In this document: in pieces, positions 1 to 3,704 of the stretch
How positions within the stretch are numbered: position 1 is the stretch's first letter
How the letters are laid out: every line of letters begins with the position of its first letter
From: CAYLPT01 sp964385645
GTDB taxonomy: Bacteria; Armatimonadota; Hebobacteria; Hebobacterales; Hebobacteraceae
DNA length: 6,114 bases
Direction of reading: 5' to 3'
NCBI GenBank assembly: GCA_964385645.1
Contig: CAYLPT010000128.1
Location: forward strand, 1-6,114
Position numbers and translations under genes: made by a program
The notes under the pieces: generated by a model
Databases searched by the model: none
The model's input: only the letters and a program-made list of their open reading frames with translations
Told to the model about the DNA's origin: nothing

Positions 1-66
1 CCACACCTCCACCGCCTTGTCCGCCGTGTGAGGCAGCGCGCGGAAACCTCGCTCCGGCTGGCTCAT
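1..66 (-). pseudogene. Mirror copy of the archease N-terminus (22 codons), probably artefactual
   Basis: Read on the minus strand from the ATG at 66-64, this stretch encodes the same first 22 residues as the archease gene at 138 (through the HTAD motif) and then runs off the window. It is base-for-base identical because it is the left arm of the terminal palindrome. It should not be counted as a second archease gene unless reads spanning the centre show that the palindrome is real. Confidence 0.7.
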
Positions 67-203
67 CTCCGCTCCCAGGCGAACCACGGTGGCGCAGGTT
101 GCGAACCTGCGCCACCGTGGTTCGCCTGGGAGCGGAGATGAGCCAGCCGGAGCGAGGTTTCCGCGCGCTGCCTCACACGGCGGACAAGGCGGTGGAGGTG
201 TGG
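1..203. repeat. Perfect 203-bp palindrome at the window edge (100-bp arms, 3-bp centre)
   Basis: Bases 1-100 are the exact reverse complement of bases 104-203, with GCG at 101-103 as the centre. I compared the arms block by block and found no mismatch. The right arm contains the archease ribosome binding site and its first 22 codons, so the left arm repeats a protein-coding start in mirror image. A natural palindrome this long inside a coding sequence is very unlikely to stay perfect. A fold-back produced during amplification, library construction or assembly at the end of a contig is the simplest reading. The centre (roughly 86-118) is itself a strong hairpin that could have primed the fold-back. 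Confidence 0.95.
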
Positions 204-575
204 GCGCCGACGCTGACCGAGCTGTTCCGCACGGCGGCGGAGGCGATGTTCGCCGAGAGCGTCGAGTGCGGTCGCATCCCGCGGGAGCGCGAGTGGGACC
301 TGGAGGTGGAGGGCGAGAGCCTGGAGGAGCTGCCGCGGAGCTGGCTGTCGGAGCTGCTGTGGGTGTCGGAGCGGGACGAGGCGGTGCCGTGCGAGTTCTC
401 GGTGGCGCAGATCGAGCGGCAGCAGCCGCTGCGGCTGCGGGGGCGCGCGCGGGGCGGGCCGGCGCCGGCGGACTCCCCTCACACCGGCGCGCCCGTCAAG
501 GCGGTCACCTACCACGGCCTGCGGGTCTGGCGGGAGGGGGAGCGGTGGCGGGCGCAGATCGTTTTCGACGTATAG
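138..575 (+). CDS. Archease, RtcB RNA ligase cofactor (145 aa)
   Basis: Archease is a small metal-binding protein that helps the RNA ligase RtcB turn over, promoting its guanylylation during tRNA or other RNA repair ligation in the cytoplasm. The family signature is visible: HTAD at residues 13-16 (Asp16 is the expected metal ligand), a following FRTAAEAMF helix, KAVTYHG at 121-127, and a C-terminal FDV with Asp144, the usual second acidic ligand near the end. At 145 residues it matches the normal family length of about 140. I chose the ATG at 138 because GGGAG at 128-132 sits 5 bases upstream and the protein then begins just before the conserved region. The reading frame also opens further upstream (TTG at 99), but that part lies in the palindrome centre. 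rtcB is often a neighbour, but any upstream gene is hidden by the palindrome and none follows. The family call is firm; the RtcB partnership is inferred. Confidence 0.9.
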   Translation: MSQPERGFRALPHTADKAVEVWAPTLTELFRTAAEAMFAESVECGRIPREREWDLEVEGESLEELPRSWLSELLWVSERDEAVPCEFSVAQIERQQPLRLRGRARGGPAPADSPHTGAPVKAVTYHGLRVWREGERWRAQIVFDV

Positions 576-587
576 GGGCAGCGGCGG

Positions 588-616
588 TTGACTACCAGGG
601 GCGGATGTGGTAGGTT
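588..616 (+). promoter_or_regulatory. Sigma-70-type promoter with extended -10
   Basis: TTGACT at 588-593 (5 of 6 to the -35 consensus) is followed after exactly 17 bases by TAGGTT at 611-616. TGG at 608-610 just before it makes an extended -10. The -10 hexamer itself is poor (3 of 6). It starts 12 bases after the archease stop, and transcription would begin near 622-624, a few bases before AAAGGAGG. The same TGG-extended layout with 17-base spacing occurs at 2585-2613, which supports it. Confidence 0.6.
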
Positions 617-643
617 ATGGGCAGCGAAAGGAGGTGGTGTCCT

Positions 644-676
644 ATGCTACATAGACCCGGAGGTGGCGTCTCCTGA
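644..676 (+). CDS. Possible 10-codon small ORF inside the structured RNA
   Basis: ATG at 644 follows a near-perfect Shine-Dalgarno sequence, AAAGGAGGTG at 627-636, by 7 bases and opens a 10-codon frame ending at TGA 674-676 (MLHRPGGGVS). The strength of the ribosome binding site is the only evidence for translation. The ORF overlaps the first helix of the candidate RNA (661-688). It could be a leader peptide or a tiny protein, or the AGGAGGTG could be a structural RNA element that only looks like a ribosome binding site. Confidence 0.25.
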   Translation: MLHRPGGGVS

Positions 677-743
677 CGGGAGCCGCCTAGCTCAACCGGA
701 GTAGGGTGACACCTCCTCGTTGGGTGCGTCACCTCGGATGGAT

Positions 744-776
744 TCGGGGCCCGCTTCGGCGGGCCCCGATGTCTTT
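744..776 (+). terminator. GC-rich hairpin with TTCG tetraloop, likely terminator
   Basis: CGGGGCCCGC at 745-754 pairs perfectly with GCGGGCCCCG at 759-768 around the very stable TTCG loop (755-758), and T744-A769 extends the stem to 11 bp. The tail after the stem (TGTCTTT, 770-776) is only moderately T-rich, so termination may be incomplete. On the other strand the hairpin also forms but lacks a T-tract. Its position about 150 bases after the predicted start at 622-624 suggests that it ends the structured RNA. Confidence 0.6.
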
Positions 777-777
777 G

Positions 778-1011
778 GCCCGGCGCCCCCAGGCGCGGCC
801 AACCCGCCGGCGGGGCCGACGGGTCGGGTACTGCAGGCGGGTGCGGGCTCGCACCTCCCTGGTATGGAAGCGGGGCCATTATACCACACCCGGCGGGCCC
901 GCGGCCGGCCGACGGCGGCAGGACGGGGGCCGCGGGGCGTGGAAGCGGAGGGGCGAGGCGAGGGGCGGACCTCGCTTAGCGCGCCGGAGGACGCGGTCAA
1001 GGAGGTCGTGC
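778..1011. other. Non-coding GC-rich stretch before the phosphofructokinase gene
   Basis: I see no gene here. An imperfect hairpin lies at 834-861: GGTGCG 840-845 pairs with CGCACC 850-855 around a GGCT loop, with a lower CAGG/CCTG helix. GGTAT at 861-865 can pair with ATACC at 881-885. On the minus strand, TGG followed by a perfect TATAAT (886-878) is an extended -10 without a -35. No convincing plus-strand promoter for the downstream gene is visible, so that gene may depend on read-through or an unrecognised promoter. AAGGAGGT at 999-1006 is the ribosome binding site of the next gene. No tRNA-like sequence was found. Confidence 0.6.
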
Positions 1012-2523
1012 ATGGCACCGGAGAGCCCCGACAACGCGGAGCGGCATGTCCTCACGTCAGAGCGCCAGTACATGCAGGAGGTCTGGGTGGATGCCCAGAT
1101 CGCGCGCGACGGGCTGCAGGAGGAGACGACGGTGGCCGAGCTGGACCTGGACGAGCGGCACCCGAACCCGCTCGCCGAGGAGGCGATCGGCCAGTATCTG
1201 CCCTCTGCGAGGCGCAAGCTGGCGACGGCGGATGAGGAGATCGTCTCCGCCCTTGCCGAGCGCGGGCTGTCTCCGAGCTTCCTGGAGGCGGGCCCGCGCG
1301 AGTTCCTGCGGCTGGACCCCTGCCGGGTGAGGGCGGCGGTGGTGGCGGTGGGGGGGACGGCGCCAGGGACGAACGCGGTGATCCACGCCATCGTGAGGCG
1401 CCACACCCGCTACGTGGAGGCGGCGGGCCGCGCTTGGGGCACCGGGGCCTCCGGCCCTGGGCCGGTATACCTGGGCATCCTCAATGGCTTCGAGGGGCTG
1501 ATGGCCCCGCGGCCCTGGCCGGCGGCGGCGGTGCCGGGGCCGCTGGAGCTGTCGCTGGAGGTGACGCAGCCGTGGCGCGACCAGGCGGGCTGCCAACTGG
1601 GCCTGTCCCGCTACGACTTCTCGGTGCCGGGGCGGGTCGAGCAAGCGGCGCGCAACCTGATCGAGGAGGGGATAGACATCGTCTACGTGATCGGGGGAGA
1701 CGGGGGGATGGAGGCCTCGCTGCGGCTTTGGGGGGCGCTGCGCCGGGACCCGCAGGGGCGCAACATCGTGGTGGCCGGCATCCCCAAGACGATGGACAAC
1801 GATATCGCCTGGAGCTGGTACTCGCTCGGGCATCGGACGGCGCTGGCGGAGGCGGCCCGGATCCTGAACGTGCTGCGCACCGATGCGGAGGCGAACCGGC
1901 GGGTGATCCTGGTGGAGCTGTTCGGGGCGGATGCCGGGTTCGTGACGGCGAGTGCGGTGCTGGCGAGCGGGAAGGCGGACTGCGTGCTGATCCGGGAGGA
2001 GCCCTTCGACCCGTGGCGGCTGGTGGGCTACATCGCGCAGCGGACGCGGGAGCGCAACTGCGCGCTGGTGGTGATCGCCGAGGGGGCGCTGCTGGACCTG
2101 GGCACTCGGCTGCGGAGGGAGGGCGTGCTGGCGCCGCCGGCGCGGGCGCTCGCCGCGCTGCAGGACCCATGGTACGAGCGGCGGGACCTGCGCGACCTGG
2201 CGCTGAAGTGGATCCGGGACGAGCTGCGCCGGGAGTTTGTGAAGCCGGAGGTGTTCACGGGGCATGTGGTCGTGAACCAGCCTGGCTATCTCATCCGGGC
2301 GGTGCCTCCGTCGGCCGAGGATATGGTGTATGCGGAGCGGCTCGGCGACCTGGCGGTGGACAGCGCGCTGGCGGGGTACACCGGGTTCATGACCACGCAG
2401 TGGCTGAACCAGTATGTGCTGGTGCCGCTGCCGCTGGTGGTACGGGTGAGGCGGCGGGTGCCTAGGGGCGGGATCTTCTGGCGGGAGGTGGTGGCGAGCA
2501 CGGGGCAGCCGGCGCTGGGCTGA
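1012..2523 (+). CDS. 6-phosphofructokinase family protein, plant/trypanosome-like (503 aa)
   Basis: Family members phosphorylate fructose 6-phosphate to fructose 1,6-bisphosphate in glycolysis, using ATP or pyrophosphate. Visible motifs are GGTAPGTN (114-121), GILNGFEGL just after 150, LGLSR with Arg200 at the E. coli Arg72 position, GGDGG (228-232), PKTMDND (258-264) with Asp262 and Asp264 matching the catalytic E. coli Asp127/Asp129, AEG with Glu357, and an IRA-P segment with Arg429 followed by AGYTGF. GGDG together with PKT, a roughly 110-residue N-terminal extension and the IRA/AGYTGF tail resemble the ATP-using plant and trypanosome enzymes. Gly231, where pyrophosphate enzymes have Asp, also favours ATP. 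Oddly, the MGR motif reads FGA, so Ala306 replaces the arginine that binds the sugar phosphate. The ATG at 1012 was chosen because AAGGAGGT lies 5 bases upstream and homology begins after it; the open frame back to 706 crosses non-coding structure. Family certain, phosphoryl donor and substrate inferred. Confidence 0.88.
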   Translation: MAPESPDNAERHVLTSERQYMQEVWVDAQIARDGLQEETTVAELDLDERHPNPLAEEAIGQYLPSARRKLATADEEIVSALAERGLSPSFLEAGPREFLRLDPCRVRAAVVAVGGTAPGTNAVIHAIVRRHTRYVEAAGRAWGTGASGPGPVYLGILNGFEGLMAPRPWPAAAVPGPLELSLEVTQPWRDQAGCQLGLSRYDFSVPGRVEQAARNLIEEGIDIVYVIGGDGGMEASLRLWGALRRDPQGRNIVVAGIPKTMDNDIAWSWYSLGHRTALAEAARILNVLRTDAEANRRVILVELFGADAGFVTASAVLASGKADCVLIREEPFDPWRLVGYIAQRTRERNCALVVIAEGALLDLGTRLRREGVLAPPARALAALQDPWYERRDLRDLALKWIRDELRREFVKPEVFTGHVVVNQPGYLIRAVPPSAEDMVYAERLGDLAVDSALAGYTGFMTTQWLNQYVLVPLPLVVRVRRRVPRGGIFWREVVASTGQPALG

Positions 2524-2584
2524 GGAGGGAGGATGCGGCGCGCATGCGGAGGGAGGCGGGCGCGATTTTGTGGGGCGATGGGAG

Positions 2585-2613
2585 TTTACAGAGAGCGCGT
2601 TTCGTGGTATAAG
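2585..2613 (+). promoter_or_regulatory. Sigma-70 promoter with extended -10
   Basis: TTTACA at 2585-2590 (5 of 6) and TATAAG at 2608-2613 (5 of 6) are separated by exactly 17 bases, and TGG at 2605-2607 makes an extended -10. This is the best promoter in the window and stands out as AT-rich in GC-rich surroundings. Transcription should start near 2619-2621, about 64 bases before the small lysine-rich ORF. Confidence 0.75.
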
Positions 2614-2683
2614 AGCGCGGCACCGCGCGCGCCCGATGGTGGGCCTCCGCGAGGGCGTGTGACAGGGAAGGGGGGTGACCCTT

Positions 2684-2737
2684 GTGCCGGCCAAGACCGG
2701 GAAGAAGGCGAAGGCGAGCAAGGGCAAGAAGAAGTAG
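2684..2737 (+). CDS. Tiny lysine-rich protein or leader peptide (17 aa)
   Basis: A GTG start at 2684 opens 17 codons ending at TAG 2735-2737, giving MPAKTGKKAKASKGKKK. Eight residues are lysine, all encoded by AAG, and the rest are Ala, Gly, Ser, Thr and Pro. A purine-rich ribosome binding site, AAGGGGGGTGA (about 2668-2678), sits upstream at suitable spacing. A GTG at 2675 in the same frame would add three residues but lies inside that site. A strong promoter and an intrinsic terminator bracket the ORF, as expected for a small independent transcription unit. The composition resembles the basic tails of histone-H1-like or ribosomal proteins, suggesting nucleic-acid contact, but I know of no defined family. 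Because a terminator and then a methyltransferase gene follow directly, it could instead be an attenuator leader peptide. Confidence 0.6.
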   Translation: MPAKTGKKAKASKGKKK

Positions 2738-2773
2738 CCGGAGGACCTGACGACGGTCCGATGGAAGCAGACA

Positions 2774-2805
2774 AGCCCGGGCCCATCGGCCCGGGCTCGG
2801 CTTTT
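2774..2805 (+). terminator. Intrinsic terminator after the lysine-rich ORF
   Basis: AGCCCGGGCC at 2774-2783 pairs perfectly with GGCCCGGGCT at 2788-2797 around a CATC loop, followed by CGGC and then TTTT at 2802-2805. The stem is long and GC-only apart from the closing pair; the T-run is short and set back four bases. A smaller 5-bp hairpin (GGACC 2743-2747 with GGTCC 2755-2759) lies between the ORF stop and this terminator. Transcription that reads through would enter the methyltransferase gene 15 bases later. Confidence 0.8.
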
Positions 2806-2820
2806 GGGCCGGGGTGCGAG

Positions 2821-3624
2821 ATGCTGATCCGCAGCCGCACGAACGAGAACGTCAAGCGCGTGCGCCGACTCCTCACCCGCAGGGAGCGCGACCGGACGGG
2901 GCTGTTCCTGATCGAGGGCGCGCGCCTGGTGAGGGAGGCGCTGGAGGTGGGCGCCGAGATAGTGGAGCTGATCGCGGCGCCAGAGGCCCTCGACCCGGAG
3001 GCGAGGGCAACGGCCGAGGCCCTCCGCGAGCAGCGCCGCGTGCCTGTCCTGGAGGTCGCCCGCGAGGTGCTGGCGGCCATCTCCCCGAGGCACTCTCAGC
3101 AGGGGCTGGCGGCGGTGGCGCGGCAGCGCTGGGAGCGCCTGGAGCAGGTCCGGCTCGGCCAGGAGACCTGCTGGGCCGCCCTGAGGGGCATTGACATGCC
3201 TGGCAGCCTGGGCACGATCCTGCGCATCAGCGACGCGGTGGGCGGCGCGGGGGTGATCCTGATGGGCTCTCCCACCGACCCCTACGACCCGGCGGCGGTG
3301 CGCGCGAGCCTGGGCGCGGTACTGTCGCAGCGGCTGGTGCGCGCGGGGTTGGAGGAGTTCGCGGCCTGGAAGCGGCGGGAGGGCGCCTATGTCGTCGGGA
3401 CCTCGCCGGCCGGCCCGCACCAGTACACCGACATCTCCTACCCTCGGCCGGTGGTGGTGCTGGCGGGGAGCGAGCGCGTCGGCCTCTCGCACGAGGAGGA
3501 GGCGGTGTGCGACGCGGTGGTGCGCATCCCCATGGCGGGCCGGGTGGAGTCCCACCACGTGGCGGTAGCGCTGGCGATCGTGCTCTACGAGGCCTTTGGC
3601 CAGCAGCGCCGCGGCGCGCGCTGA
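2821..3624 (+). CDS. SpoU/TrmH-family RNA 2'-O-ribose methyltransferase (267 aa)
   Basis: SPOUT methyltransferases of this family transfer a methyl group from S-adenosylmethionine to a ribose 2'-OH in rRNA or tRNA. The N-terminal 100 or so residues form the usual substrate-binding domain (SRTNENVKRVRRL near the start, then FLIEGARLVREAL). The C-terminal half has the trefoil-knot motifs: motif 1 PGSLGTILR (127-135) with the catalytic-type Arg135, motif 2 GSERVGL (216-222) with Glu218, and motif 3 IPM...VESHHV with Ser244. Two normally conserved asparagines are changed: motif 1 has Ser129 (usually GNLG) and motif 3 has His246 (usually SLNV). The length is typical. The frame is open back to 2533, but the ATG at 2821 is preferred because it lies just past the terminator and the N-terminus then matches the family; its ribosome binding site (GGGGTG) is weak. 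The RNA target cannot be told from sequence. Confidence 0.88.
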   Translation: MLIRSRTNENVKRVRRLLTRRERDRTGLFLIEGARLVREALEVGAEIVELIAAPEALDPEARATAEALREQRRVPVLEVAREVLAAISPRHSQQGLAAVARQRWERLEQVRLGQETCWAALRGIDMPGSLGTILRISDAVGGAGVILMGSPTDPYDPAAVRASLGAVLSQRLVRAGLEEFAAWKRREGAYVVGTSPAGPHQYTDISYPRPVVVLAGSERVGLSHEEEAVCDAVVRIPMAGRVESHHVAVALAIVLYEAFGQQRRGAR

Positions 3625-3704
3625 GCGGCCTGCCTGCTCCGGCAAGGAACCGCCGACCCTGCGGTAAACCCAGTAGGGAACGCGTCGCCCAAGGGAGGCT
3701 GGAG

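Larger units (their letters stand above)
622..777 (+). ncRNA. Candidate structured RNA (about 150 nt) with SD and anti-SD segments
   Basis: A predicted transcript from the upstream promoter to the UUCG hairpin would be about 150 nt. Several helices can be drawn by hand. AGGTGGC at 661-667 pairs with GCCGCCT at 682-688 (one G-U), with an inner 3-bp helix 671-673/679-681. GGTGAC at 705-710 pairs with GTCACC at 728-733, extended by ACC 711-713 with GGT 723-725 across a 2-base bulge. AGGAGGTG at 629-636 is exactly complementary to CACCTCCT at 710-717; this competes with the second hairpin, so the RNA could switch. It lies between archease and the phosphofructokinase with its own promoter and terminator-like hairpin, so it may be a free-standing small RNA or a leader. 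I do not recognise the family with certainty, and helices in GC-rich DNA can arise by chance. Confidence 0.5.

Noticed and set aside
706..1011. Upstream extension of the phosphofructokinase frame
   Set aside because: The frame is open, but it runs through the structured RNA and its terminator hairpin, encodes Arg/Gly-rich sequence without homology, and a perfect ribosome binding site marks the ATG at 1012.
692..1018. Minus-strand open frame across the non-coding gap
   Set aside because: No ribosome binding site, no domain, and composition typical of random GC-rich DNA; it also crosses the terminator hairpin.
2533..2820. Upstream extension of the methyltransferase frame
   Set aside because: It would cross a promoter, another small ORF in a different frame and an intrinsic terminator; the family N-terminus begins at 2821.
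1057..3645. 862-codon minus-strand open frame spanning two plus-strand genes
   Set aside because: It lies opposite clear phosphofructokinase and methyltransferase genes, is rich in Arg, His, Pro and Ala as expected from the complement of GC-rich codons, and shows no recognisable domain.
3507..3704. Upstream extension of the secreted protein frame
   Set aside because: It overlaps the methyltransferase C-terminus and would bury the signal peptide; the ATG at 3705 has its own ribosome binding site.
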